Source: Granulicella sibirica
GTDB taxonomy: Bacteria; Acidobacteriota; Terriglobia; Terriglobales; Acidobacteriaceae
Reading direction: 5' to 3'
Length of the DNA stretch: 64,000 bases
NCBI RefSeq assembly: GCF_004115155.1
Contig: NZ_RDSM01000002.1
Location: 992,001-1,056,000 of the forward strand
Part shown: piece by piece, positions 1 through 8,634 of the stretch
Position numbering within the stretch: position 1 is the first letter of the stretch
How the letters are laid out: the number at the start of each line of letters is the position of its first letter
The notes under the pieces: model-generated
What the model was told of the DNA's origin: nothing
Database searches by the model: none
Seen by the model: only the letters and a program-made list of their open reading frames with translations
Position numbers and translations under genes: made by a program

Positions 1-140
1 TGAGCAACAGTCGTTTCGGAGACTCCGCCGAGCAAGATGCCAGCAAGCAGACCACCGCAGCAAACACGCTTCCGCAACGTCGAGGAAGGAGTTTCGCGAA
101 GACTAACGCCAAGGCCGGCCAAAACCGCAAAAAGACGCAC
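1..140 (-). CDS. 5' end of an exported protein gene, cut by the left edge
   Basis: A minus-strand frame runs open from a GTG at 138-140 to the window edge, about 46 codons. The GTG is preceded by AAAGGA at a spacing of 7 nt, a reasonable ribosome binding site. Residues of the type RKRV followed by a hydrophobic stretch (CCGGLLAGILLGG) and a small-residue end look like a signal peptide, though the start would leave about 20 residues before it; a TTG just before the RKR is an alternative start. The body of the protein lies outside the window, so no function can be given. It diverges from the sugar porter at 516. Confidence 0.35.
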   Translation of the reverse strand, partial: MRLFAVLAGLGVSLRETPSSTLRKRVCCGGLLAGILLGGVSETTVA

Positions 141-515
141 CTTCCAGTCCTTTCTGGATGCAGCGTGAAACCTGGTTTGAGGTCGGGGTTTTACTCGAAG
201 TACGACGTTAGCATACGCAGTCGCAAGCCTGTTGAATACTGAAAACAAAAGACATCCTTCGGATTGTGCGCAACGTGCACCATCTGATTCGTTTCCGTCC
301 CATTCCCGGATGAGACTCAGTCCATCCTCTAGCTCCATCAGGAAGCAAATCCCCATTCGTTTACCGCCAGCAGCTCAATCGGAACTGAGCTGCGGAAGAG
401 TCCCGTTCTTCCTGCTCCTCGAAAGAGCTGTCGTTCTTCAGCCCGGCGAGGGTGCTGCCATTGCCTCGAACGCTATAAACTGTCAGAGACATAGAAGCGG
501 AAGAAGGATAGACCC
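141..515. other. Divergent intergenic region upstream of the sugar porter
   Basis: No convincing gene is present. Short frames on both strands have no recognisable product. The stretch is less GC-rich than the genes around it and should hold the promoters of the divergent genes, but I could not single out a clear -35/-10 pair. The porter has AAGGA about 9 nt before its ATG. Confidence 0.5.
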
Positions 516-1847
516 ATGGCATTCGTCGCAAACCCAAGCGCACCAGGAATCGGCGGCAGAACCAAAACCGACCTGCGAGCGATGACCATCGCAACCGCCC
601 TCTTCTTCATGTGGGGCTTTCTCACATGCCTGAACGACATCCTCATCCCCCACCTCAAGAGCATCTTTGAACTCGGCTACGCCCAGGCCATGCTCGTTCA
701 GTTCGCCTTCTTCTCGTCCTACTTCGTCTTCGCCCTTCCGGCTGGCAAACTTGTCGAGTGGCGCGGCTACAAGCAGACGATGGTGATCGGCCTCATCGTC
801 ATGGCTGCTGGGGCTTTCCTCTTCCTGCCGGCGTCAGCCGCCGCGTCCTTCGGCCTCTTCCTCTTCGCCCTCGTCACCCTCGCCGCAGGAATCACCTGCC
901 TCCAGGTCTCGGCCAACCCCTATGTCACCAGTCTCGGCCCCGAGGAGACCGCCTCCAGCCGCCTCAACTTCTCGCAGGCTTTCAACTCCCTCGGAACCTT
1001 CGCCGCGCCCCTCCTCGGTGGCGCCCTCATCCTCGGCGGAACCCAGCTAGCCCCGGAAAAGCTCCACTCCCTTTCAGCCGCTGTCCTCCAGACCTACCGC
1101 GAGCAGCAGGCGTCCTCCGTCCGCCTCCCATACCTGGGAATCGGCCTGACGCTTCTTCTCCTCGCGCTCGCGCTCGGCCTCCTCAAGATGCCGCCTATGA
1201 TCACGAGCCACACCCGTGACTTCCGCCCCGGGGCATACGACGAGGTTGCGGGCTTGGACGACAGCGTCTGGCGTCACCCCTGGCTTCTGATGGGAGCCCT
1301 CGGAATCTTCCTTTACGTCGGTGCCGAGGTCTGCATCGGCAGCTTCCTCGTCAACTACTTTGGCCTTCCGGAGATCTCCGCCATGCCCGAGCAGGTCGCC
1401 GCCCGCTATGTCAGCCTCTACTGGGGCGGTGCCATGATCGGACGCTTCATTGGCTCCGCCATCCTCCAGAAGCTACGCACCGGCATCGTCCTCGGTTGCG
1501 CTGCCTGCATCGCCTGCGCTCTGGTCATCGTCTCGATGATCACCCACGGCCACACCGCTATGTGGGCGATTCTCGCGGTTGGTCTCTTCAACTCGGTGAT
1601 GTTCCCCAACATCTTCACTCTCGGCCTATCAAACCTCGGAGCCCTCACCAGCAAGGGCTCAAGCCTGATGGTCGCGGCGATCGTTGGTGGCGCATTGCTT
1701 CCTCTGTTGGAAGGCCACCTCGCCGACCGCATCGGTGTCCAGCACGCCTTTGTCGTCCCCGTCGTCTGCTATCTCTTCATCGCCTCATACGGCTTCGCCG
1801 CAGCCCGCGCGGAGGGTGCGACGGTCCCCATCCCGAAGGCCGTCTAG
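516..1847 (+). CDS. Sugar MFS transporter, FucP/GluP family
   Basis: This 443-residue inner-membrane protein is a major facilitator of the L-fucose/glucose-galactose:H+ symporter type. The first helix contains FFMWGFLTCLNDILIPHLK, the FucP-family pattern in which a WG(F)xTxxND segment lines the pore, and the second contains the family's YF-x-x-LPAGKL loop. About twelve hydrophobic segments fit. The length is normal for the family (about 410-440). The ATG at 516 follows an AAGGA. Exact sugar specificity cannot be read from the sequence. The nearby ROK regulator and GH67 enzyme favour a plant-polysaccharide sugar. Its stop overlaps the stop of the convergent tag gene. Confidence 0.88.
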   Translation: MAFVANPSAPGIGGRTKTDLRAMTIATALFFMWGFLTCLNDILIPHLKSIFELGYAQAMLVQFAFFSSYFVFALPAGKLVEWRGYKQTMVIGLIVMAAGAFLFLPASAAASFGLFLFALVTLAAGITCLQVSANPYVTSLGPEETASSRLNFSQAFNSLGTFAAPLLGGALILGGTQLAPEKLHSLSAAVLQTYREQQASSVRLPYLGIGLTLLLLALALGLLKMPPMITSHTRDFRPGAYDEVAGLDDSVWRHPWLLMGALGIFLYVGAEVCIGSFLVNYFGLPEISAMPEQVAARYVSLYWGGAMIGRFIGSAILQKLRTGIVLGCAACIACALVIVSMITHGHTAMWAILAVGLFNSVMFPNIFTLGLSNLGALTSKGSSLMVAAIVGGALLPLLEGHLADRIGVQHAFVVPVVCYLFIASYGFAAARAEGATVPIPKAV

Positions 1848-2425
1848 GAAGTCTTACCCTTCCGGACAGCGTTCCTGCGAAAGCAATCCGGGCTGTGGTC
1901 GTTCACGATCCCGCACGCCTGCATCCAGGCATACACGATCACCGGCCCCACAAACTTGAATCCCCGCTTCTTCAGCGCGGCGGACATCTCCTCCGACAGC
2001 GCCGTTTTCGCGGGAACCGCACCCTCGTTGCGAATCGGCTTCCCACCAGCCAATCTCCACACGAACGCCGAGAAGTCCTCCCCCGCTTCCTGCATCTTCA
2101 GGTAGGCCTTCGCACCGCCGATCGTTGCCTCGATCTTCGCTCGTGACCGGACGATCCCCGCATCCTGCAGCATCGCCTCGATCTCTTTCTCGCCGAACTT
2201 CGCCACCACCTCCGGCACAAACCCCGCGAACGCCTTCCGGAACGCCTCCCGCTTGCGCAGGATCGTGATCCAGGAGAGGCCCGCCTGGAAACCATCCAAC
2301 ATCAGCTTTTCCCAGAGCTCTCGGCTATCCCTCTCTGGCACTCCCCATTCCTCGTCATGGTACGCCCGCATCAAGGGATCGTTGTCAGCCCACGCACATC
2401 GGTGAATCAACGCGTTCCGTGCCAT
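1844..2425 (-). CDS. tag: DNA-3-methyladenine glycosylase I
   Basis: Base-excision repair enzyme that removes 3-methyladenine from alkylated DNA. From MARNALIHRC the protein is 193 residues, close to the usual 187. It shows the family pattern CAWA-x-x-DPLMRAYHDEEWG near the N-terminus, GFQAGLSWITIL, and a C-terminal HSPDCFRR, which with the N-terminal CxW region provides the zinc-binding residues of Tag. The start was placed at 2425 because GGAGG lies 4-5 nt before it; the open frame runs about 40 codons further upstream without family similarity. It ends convergently with the sugar porter. Confidence 0.93.
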   Translation of the reverse strand: MARNALIHRCAWADNDPLMRAYHDEEWGVPERDSRELWEKLMLDGFQAGLSWITILRKREAFRKAFAGFVPEVVAKFGEKEIEAMLQDAGIVRSRAKIEATIGGAKAYLKMQEAGEDFSAFVWRLAGGKPIRNEGAVPAKTALSEEMSAALKKRGFKFVGPVIVYAWMQACGIVNDHSPDCFRRNAVRKGKTS

Positions 2426-2744
2426 CCTGCCTCCGTCCAACATTGCCTTCGAACACCATACGCGATTCCTCTTCCGAGCCCCGCTAATGATTCCGAGTCT
2501 TTTCTTGTGCCGCTGAAGAAAGCCGCAGCAATCAGCAGGAATCATGCCTCCTGCAAGGACGGTTCGAGACGAGGTTTGCCTTCGGATGTGGCGGTAGTAG
2601 CGGATTTCGAGCTCAATCGAATCACGATAGGACGATGAAAGATGACAGACACAATTCGTTGTAGTACAAGTCGTAATTGCTTTTCGGGCACCCTCATTCT
2701 GGTTTCAGCAGGCCTCGTCCCCTGCAGTTGGAGCAAAGGAAAAT
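2426..2744. other. Divergent intergenic region between tag and the ROK gene
   Basis: No gene is supported here. It should carry promoters for tag (minus) and the ROK regulator (plus). The only distinct structure is the palindrome near 2652-2679, entered separately. Confidence 0.5.
2652..2679. promoter_or_regulatory. Possible operator palindrome upstream of the ROK gene
   Basis: The core TTGTA-G-TACAA (2659-2669) is a perfect inverted repeat, and CAATT / AATTG flank it on the two sides with unequal spacing. It lies about 75 bp before the ROK start, where an autoregulatory site would be expected. Assignment as an operator is inference. Confidence 0.25.
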
Positions 2745-3986
2745 ATGGATGCGACCAACCCCAAAGTGGGAGCACGCGGGATCAAGCGGATCGATCTCGC
2801 TTACGTCGAGCTCGCCTCAAGCGAAAATGCCCGCGACATCAACCGCGACATCGTCCTCGAGCTCATTCGCGCCCGCCAGCCCATCGCCCGAGCCGACCTC
2901 TCCCGCATCTCTGGCCTCCAGCCAAGCACCATCTCCTCCATCGCCGAGCAGCTCATCGAAGAGAAGTGGATCACTGAAGGAGCCGTCGTCAAGCGGCCAC
3001 GTGGCCGCCGCCCAACACTCCTCTCCCTCAACGACGATCTCGTCATCATCGTCGTCGACATCCGCCCTCACCAGGCCATTGTCGCCATCGTCGACCTCAA
3101 CGGACGCTTCCTCGCCCGCGAGGTCGTCCCCCTCGTCGTCAATCCCGAGCGCTCCGTGCAGAAGATCATCGACTGCATCATCTCCATGCGCGCCCAGTTC
3201 CCCAACAAGTCCTTCGAAGGCGTCGGCGTCAGCATCCCGGGCCGCGTCCATCCAGAAACCCAGCGCGTCATCCTCGCCCCCAACCTCAAGTGGACAGGAT
3301 TCGACGTCAAATCCGCAATTCAGAAGCAGATCAAGCTGCAGGTCGAGCTCGACAACGCCGCCAACGCCTGCCTCCTCTCCGAACTCTGGTTCGGCCGCAT
3401 GGACGGTGTCCGCCATGCTGCCCTCGTCACCGTCTCCGAGGGCCTCGGCTCTGCCATCCTCACCAACGGGCAGATCGTCTCCGGCCGCAATGGACTCGCC
3501 GGCGAATTCGGCCACATCCCTATCGACCCCAACGGCCCCCTCTGCGGCTGCGGTCAGCACGGCTGCTGGGAAACCTTCGCCTCCTCCACCGCCGCTCTCC
3601 GCAACTATGCCGAGCTAGTCCCCGACTCCAGCATCCGCACCATCCAGGAACTCCTTCAACTCGCCGAAGAAGAGGACCCCTTCGCCATCGAAGCCGTCAC
3701 CCGTCAGGCCCGCAGCCTCGGTCGTGGCCTCCGCCTCCTCACCGTCGCGCTCTCTCCCGAACTTATTATCATCACCGGCGACATCACCACCTCCTGGGCG
3801 CGCTTCGGGCCCATCGTCCAGGCCGAACTCGCCGCCACCATGCTCGCCGACGCCCCGCCCCGCCTCGAGATCACCACGGATGGCGAACTCTCCCGCCTTC
3901 GCGGAGCCGCAGCCATCGTCCTGCAACGTCATTCCGGCTATCATCGCTCGACGCATCTTCCCGGCGTAGGCCGCAGCATTCGCTAA
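2745..3986 (+). CDS. ROK-family transcriptional regulator
   Basis: A 413-residue protein with an N-terminal winged helix-turn-helix (about residues 28-85, with SRISGLQPSTISSIAEQL as the recognition region) joined to a sugar-kinase-like ROK domain. The ROK zinc motif is intact: H257 in EFGH and C267, C269 and C274 in CGCGQHGC. Like NagC and XylR of the same family, it probably represses sugar-utilisation genes and responds to a sugar bound in the ROK domain. The next gene downstream is a GH67 alpha-glucuronidase in the same direction, so a xylan-derived sugar or uronate is the likely ligand; this is inference. Whether it keeps kinase activity cannot be judged. Confidence 0.9.
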   Translation: MDATNPKVGARGIKRIDLAYVELASSENARDINRDIVLELIRARQPIARADLSRISGLQPSTISSIAEQLIEEKWITEGAVVKRPRGRRPTLLSLNDDLVIIVVDIRPHQAIVAIVDLNGRFLAREVVPLVVNPERSVQKIIDCIISMRAQFPNKSFEGVGVSIPGRVHPETQRVILAPNLKWTGFDVKSAIQKQIKLQVELDNAANACLLSELWFGRMDGVRHAALVTVSEGLGSAILTNGQIVSGRNGLAGEFGHIPIDPNGPLCGCGQHGCWETFASSTAALRNYAELVPDSSIRTIQELLQLAEEEDPFAIEAVTRQARSLGRGLRLLTVALSPELIIITGDITTSWARFGPIVQAELAATMLADAPPRLEITTDGELSRLRGAAAIVLQRHSGYHRSTHLPGVGRSIR

Positions 3987-4063
3987 GCTGCTTTACATTT
4001 TCTTCGAGACACATACCTTGTCGAGCCGCCCTCCAGATAGCTGTCTTCGAAGGCATCACAACC

Positions 4064-4092
4064 TTGACATCATCCAGCCCGTCACATAACTT
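4064..4092 (+). promoter_or_regulatory. Candidate promoter for the GH67 gene
   Basis: TTGACA (4064-4069), a 17-bp spacer and TAACTT (4087-4092) form a sigma70-like promoter. It would start transcription about 70 nt before the GH67 ATG, separating it from the ROK gene. No experimental evidence. Confidence 0.4.
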
Positions 4093-4169
4093 CGCCACAA
4101 CTACGAAAGTCGGCGACGCCAACCACCGGTGTTCTCCCCACCTTCAACCACCCGCGAGGAAGGATCTCC

Positions 4170-6701
4170 ATGCATCTCAGCCGAACATTCCAGGGCGTCC
4201 TCCTTGCCGCTGCTATTGCCGCGAGCGCCCGTGCTGAGGACGGCCACGAAGCCTGGCTCCGCTACGCTCCCATCACCGACCCAACCATCCTCGCTCAATA
4301 CCGCAACCTTCCCACCCAGATAGCCGTCCTCGGCGACACCCCGACCGAGCACGCCGCTGGCACCGAACTCCAGCGCGGGCTTACCCAGATGCTCGGCCGC
4401 CCCTTCACTGTCACCTACGGCCTGGGTCAGATCCTCACCTCTTCAAACGCGATCCTCGTCGGCGACCTCGAATCCCTCGACAAGATGTACGTCAAGAAGC
4501 AAAAGCTCCCCAAGCTCAAGCCCGAATCCTACATGCTCGGCACTCGCAACAACGGTGCCGTCAGCCAGACCGGCATCATCGCCGCCGACCCTCACGGCGA
4601 GCTCTACGGAGCCTTCCGCCTGCTCGAACTCGTCGCCGCCAACAAGCCCATTCCCACCACGCCAGTGACCGAATCCCCCTCAGCCCCTATCCGCTGGGTC
4701 GACCAGTGGGATAATCTCGACGGCTCCGTCGAACGCGGCTATGCCGGTCGCAGCATCTTCTTCGACGCCGGCCACGTCCGTCCCGACCTCGCCCGAGCCT
4801 CAGACTACGCCCGCCTCCTCGCCTCCATCGGTCTCAACGGCCTCACCGTCAATAACGTCAACTCCGACCTCACCACACTCGAACCCGACAAGCTCAAGGA
4901 ATTCGCCCTTCTGGCCGAAGCCCTGCGCCCCTGGGGCATCGGCATGAGCCTCTCGGTTGACCTCTCCAGCCCCCAGGTCGTCGGCCATCTCTCCACCTTC
5001 GACCCCCTCGATCCCACCGTGATCGCCTGGTGGCAGAAGAAGACCGACGAGATCTACACCCTCATCCCCGACTTCGCCGGCTTCGTCGTCAAGGCCGACT
5101 CCGAAGGCCGCGCAGGCCCATCCCAGTACCACCGCACCCCAGCCGAAGCCGCCAACGTCCTCGCCCGCGCCCTCGCACCCCACCACGGCGTTGTCCTCTA
5201 CCGTGGCTTCGTCTACAACCATCACCTCGACTTCCACGACCTCAAGGCAGACCGCGCCCGTGCCGGCTTCGACAACTTCGCCTCCCTCGACGGCACCTTC
5301 GAGCCCAACGTCATCATCCAGGTCAAGCACGGACCCATCGACTTCCAGGTCCGTGAGCCAGTCTCGCCCCTCTTCGCCGCCCTTCAGCACACGCCGCAAG
5401 CCATCGAGCTTCAGACCACCCAGGAGTACACCGGCCAGCAACGCCACATGGTCTTCCTCGTCCCCATGTGGAAGACCGCCCTCGATACCGACCTGCGCGC
5501 CAACGGCCGCGGCACGCCCGTCAAGGAGATCGTCGAAGGCAAATCCTTCCACCAGCCCACCGGCGGTTTCGTCTCCGTCGTCAACGTCGGCCTCGACACC
5601 AACTGGCTCCACTCCCCCCTCGCTCTCGCCAACCTCTATGGCTACGGCAAGCTCGCCTGGAACCCCGACGCCACCTCCGAGCAGATCATCGACACCTGGA
5701 CCCGCCTCACCTTCGGCAACGACCCCGAGGTCGTCTCCACCATCAACGAACTGCAGCTCAACTCCTGGCATACCTACGAGCAGTACACCGGCAACCTCGG
5801 CATCGGCACCCTTACCGACATCATCGGCATCCACTTCGGCCCCGGCGTAGGCTCAGCCGAAAACAACGGCTGGGGCCAGTGGTTCCGCGCCGACCCAAAG
5901 GGTGTCGGCATGGACCGCACCGTAGCCACGGGCACCGGCTACATAGCCCAGTACCCCAAAGAGCTCGCCGCCACCTACGAGTCTCTCGCCACCTGCCCCG
6001 ACGACCTTCTCCTGTTCATGCACCACGTCCCCTACACCCACATCCTGCATATCAACAAGACGGTCATTCAGGATCTGTACGACGAGCACTATGCCGGAGC
6101 CGCCACCGCTGCGACGTATCCTATGCTCTGGCAGAAGCTTCACGGCCACATCGACAACCAGCGCTTCGATCAGGTAAAAGCCCTCCTCACCTATCAAGCC
6201 GGTCACGCAATCGTCTGGCGCGACGCCGTCAACGACTGGTTCGCCACGATGTCCAACATCCCCGACGCGCAAGGCCGCGTCGGCCACCACCCCGACCGCA
6301 TCGAAGCCGAGTCCATGACGCCTACCGGCTACGAACCGATCGACGTCACGCCGATCGAGACCGCATCCGGCGGCGAGGCCACGGTTTGCAAGCAAGCCCT
6401 ATGCACCCTCACCACAACGCTGAAAGAGCCGGCCGGTAACTACACCATAGCCGTCCAGTACTTCGACCTCCGCACGGGCGCCTCGAAGTACGAACTCCTT
6501 CTCAACAACGATCCCATCGCCGATTGGACCGCCGACGCCACCCTTCCGCCCGCCGTAGTCGATCTCCACCTCGACGGCCACACCAGCACCCGATACACCA
6601 CTCCCGCCATCACCCTAAAGCCCGGCGACATCCTCACCCTGCGCGCCACACCCGGCGCCAACGAGCCCGCCCCCGTCGACTACATCTCCATCCAGCGCTG
6701 A
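4170..6701 (+). CDS. Secreted GH67 alpha-glucuronidase with C-terminal CBM-like domain
   Basis: It removes (4-O-methyl-)glucuronic acid from the non-reducing end of xylo-oligosaccharides. An N-terminal signal peptide (LLAAAIAASARA) indicates export. The GH67 core shows the expected catalytic residues: E312 in the KADSEGRAGP motif as general acid, and D391 (GPIDFQVREP) and E419 (TQEYTG) as the base pair. The D-E spacing of 28 equals that of Cellvibrio GlcA67A (D365/E393). At 843 residues it is about 130 longer than usual. The extra C-terminus begins with DRIEAESM, the start pattern of CBM6/CBM35-like beta-sandwiches. The start is supported by GAGGAAGGA upstream. The ROK gene before it and the esterase after it suggest a glucuronoxylan function. 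Confidence 0.92.
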   Translation: MHLSRTFQGVLLAAAIAASARAEDGHEAWLRYAPITDPTILAQYRNLPTQIAVLGDTPTEHAAGTELQRGLTQMLGRPFTVTYGLGQILTSSNAILVGDLESLDKMYVKKQKLPKLKPESYMLGTRNNGAVSQTGIIAADPHGELYGAFRLLELVAANKPIPTTPVTESPSAPIRWVDQWDNLDGSVERGYAGRSIFFDAGHVRPDLARASDYARLLASIGLNGLTVNNVNSDLTTLEPDKLKEFALLAEALRPWGIGMSLSVDLSSPQVVGHLSTFDPLDPTVIAWWQKKTDEIYTLIPDFAGFVVKADSEGRAGPSQYHRTPAEAANVLARALAPHHGVVLYRGFVYNHHLDFHDLKADRARAGFDNFASLDGTFEPNVIIQVKHGPIDFQVREPVSPLFAALQHTPQAIELQTTQEYTGQQRHMVFLVPMWKTALDTDLRANGRGTPVKEIVEGKSFHQPTGGFVSVVNVGLDTNWLHSPLALANLYGYGKLAWNPDATSEQIIDTWTRLTFGNDPEVVSTINELQLNSWHTYEQYTGNLGIGTLTDIIGIHFGPGVGSAENNGWGQWFRADPKGVGMDRTVATGTGYIAQYPKELAATYESLATCPDDLLLFMHHVPYTHILHINKTVIQDLYDEHYAGAATAATYPMLWQKLHGHIDNQRFDQVKALLTYQAGHAIVWRDAVNDWFATMSNIPDAQGRVGHHPDRIEAESMTPTGYEPIDVTPIETASGGEATVCKQALCTLTTTLKEPAGNYTIAVQYFDLRTGASKYELLLNNDPIADWTADATLPPAVVDLHLDGHTSTRYTTPAITLKPGDILTLRATPGANEPAPVDYISIQR

Positions 6702-6723
6702 ATCCCCGTCTCACCACAAACCC

Positions 6724-6770
6724 GGGTGCCCCAACTTCGCAACAGCATCACCGTTGCCAAGGCGGGAGCC
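6724..6770. repeat. Degenerate GGGTGCCCCA-type palindromic repeat
   Basis: GGGTGCCCCAACTTCG on the left and AAGGCGGGAGCC on the right bracket a short centre. The layout matches the repeat found inside smc at 16835-16885 (GGGTGCCCCACCTTCG ... TAAGGTGGGTTCCCC). It sits between the convergent GH67 and esterase genes, beside another dispersed repeat. Confidence 0.45.
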
Positions 6771-6803
6771 GATAAAGCCGAACTCCGAGTCGTTGCCTTT
6801 CTG

Positions 6804-6832
6804 GTTGTCATTCCCGAAGGGAATCTGCGTCT
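6804..6832. repeat. Dispersed repeat, GTCATTCCCGAAGGGAAT family, copy A
   Basis: It contains the hairpin ATTCCC-GAA-GGGAAT followed by CTGCGTCTG. Near-identical copies occur at 34101-34130 and 41311-41339, all in the same orientation and all between genes. Confidence 0.75.
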
Positions 6833-6862
6833 GTTTCGCCCCGCGTCCATCCACCCGGAGAT

Positions 6863-8440
6863 TTAAGACTTAGGCTTCCCCCAGTGCTCCTGCAGGAACA
6901 AATACCGTCCCCGATGCATATCCGGCTTCGACTCCGACTCGACGTTGATATGCATCACCTGCCAGTCATCCGCAGCCGAGTAAGCCCCCCACTTCGGCAG
7001 CCCCGGCCCATTCGGATCGCTCTTCTTCGCGAAGTTCGTCCAGTACAAACTCATCAGCTCTGAAACAGCGCGATCCTCCGGTCGAATCTTCATCTCCGGC
7101 CGCCCATCCAGCGCTCCGAACACATATTCAATCTCATCCGAGTGAAAGGCCCCGCTCTCGACCTTGTGGAACCGGTCCCCCGGATTCGGGAGCTCAAAGT
7201 GATAGCGATAGACCGGCGATCCACCCGTCTTCACCTGCGCCTCGATCCACCGCCACGTCCCGAAAGCAATAAACCGGTCCGCGGCCAGGTCAATAGCAGA
7301 GTCCTGCGCCTCTTCATCCGTCCCGGCCTTGTAAACCTCCAGGAACTTGGGCGTGTCATCGCCGAACTCCGTCTTTGCCTTCTCTCTAAAGTCAGCGGCG
7401 GTCGTCTTCGGCTTTCCACCCTCATTCGTATTCCATCCGGCAAGCAGAGGAACATGCGCCTGCTCACCCGCCGCATAGATCTCCTCCACCGGCTTCGGCA
7501 TGAAGTACCCATCCACCTCCGGACTGAACCCCGGGCTCTTCGGCATAGCTTTCGGCCCCGTAGCCCTCAGGATGTCCTCCGTAGTCATCTGCCGCAGCTC
7601 CGAAAGCTTCGAGGTCCCGTAAGCCGCCTGCGCAAATGCGCTATCCCGCTCTTCCCTCTCCTTCAGCGTCGACCAGCCTCCGCGAGCCCCTGGCAACGCC
7701 CCACCGCTCTCGCCGATACCCTTCGCGATCAAGCCACGCGAAAGCGGCGAAGCCATCAGCGCGCTTACCGAGAATGACCCCGCCGACTCCCCGAACAAAG
7801 TCACATTCTTCGGATTCCCGCCAAACCCCTCGATGTTCTTACTGACCCAGGCGAGCGCCGCCGCCTGATCCTGCAACCCATAGTTCCCCGAAGCATGATG
7901 CGGCGACTCCGCCGTCAGCTCCGGATGCACGAAGAACCCGAAGATTCCCATCCGGTAGTTCATCGTCACAACGACAACATCCTTGCGCGCCAGAAACTCC
8001 CCATCCTGCCGATTCTCGGAGGTACTTCCACCCTGATACCCACCGCCATACACCCAGACCATCACCGGCAGGCTCCCCGGCTTCGCCCCCACCGGAGCCC
8101 AGACATTCAAGGTCAGGCAATCCTCGCTCGGCCCCGGATCATGAAACAGCATGTCCTCGAACACCGGGTTCTGAACACAGTGCGCCCCATACGCCTTCGT
8201 CGACCGGACACCATCCCACTTAGCCGCGGGCTGCGGCTCCCTCCAACGCAAGTCCCCAATCGGAGGCGCGGCAAACGGAATCCCACGAAACGCCCGTACC
8301 TTTCCGTCCTTCGTGAGCGAACCCTCAACCTTACCTTTATCCGTCTTCACCACAAGCGAATCCTGTCCCCACACCGGGCCGGCAATCGACGAAAGCGCAA
8401 GCAAAGCGACACACTGAAATAGCCGCGAACCAGTAAGCAT
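6863..8440 (-). CDS. Secreted type-B carboxylesterase (alpha/beta hydrolase)
   Basis: A 525-residue exported ester hydrolase of the carboxylesterase/para-nitrobenzyl-esterase family. A signal peptide ends near VWGQ (about residue 26). The catalytic triad is visible: S219 in GESAG, E340 in GWNTNEGG and H433 in AFHSDEIEY. The oxyanion-hole segment YGGGYQGG (about 131-138) is present, as is the family pattern EDCLTLNVWAP near residue 106. Length and motif order are normal. The substrate is not known from sequence. Its place opposite a GH67 glucuronidase makes removal of ester decorations from plant cell-wall material possible, but that is inference from context only. Confidence 0.9.
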   Translation of the reverse strand: MLTGSRLFQCVALLALSSIAGPVWGQDSLVVKTDKGKVEGSLTKDGKVRAFRGIPFAAPPIGDLRWREPQPAAKWDGVRSTKAYGAHCVQNPVFEDMLFHDPGPSEDCLTLNVWAPVGAKPGSLPVMVWVYGGGYQGGSTSENRQDGEFLARKDVVVVTMNYRMGIFGFFVHPELTAESPHHASGNYGLQDQAAALAWVSKNIEGFGGNPKNVTLFGESAGSFSVSALMASPLSRGLIAKGIGESGGALPGARGGWSTLKEREERDSAFAQAAYGTSKLSELRQMTTEDILRATGPKAMPKSPGFSPEVDGYFMPKPVEEIYAAGEQAHVPLLAGWNTNEGGKPKTTAADFREKAKTEFGDDTPKFLEVYKAGTDEEAQDSAIDLAADRFIAFGTWRWIEAQVKTGGSPVYRYHFELPNPGDRFHKVESGAFHSDEIEYVFGALDGRPEMKIRPEDRAVSELMSLYWTNFAKKSDPNGPGLPKWGAYSAADDWQVMHINVESESKPDMHRGRYLFLQEHWGKPKS

Positions 8441-8634
8441 TGAGTCCCTCTGGCAGCCAAACTATCACAGCCTTATCACCACTCGCTTTCACGCTCCTGT
8501 CACTCTGCGATACTCTGGACGCATCGGCCTTGCATCTCTCCTGATCCCACATCTTTCTCGCTCATGCGGGCCAGGCGTGGTCTCATCCTCTGTTCACGGA
8601 ACCACTGACGAAACGACGAAGAGGGCTCTCCAGA

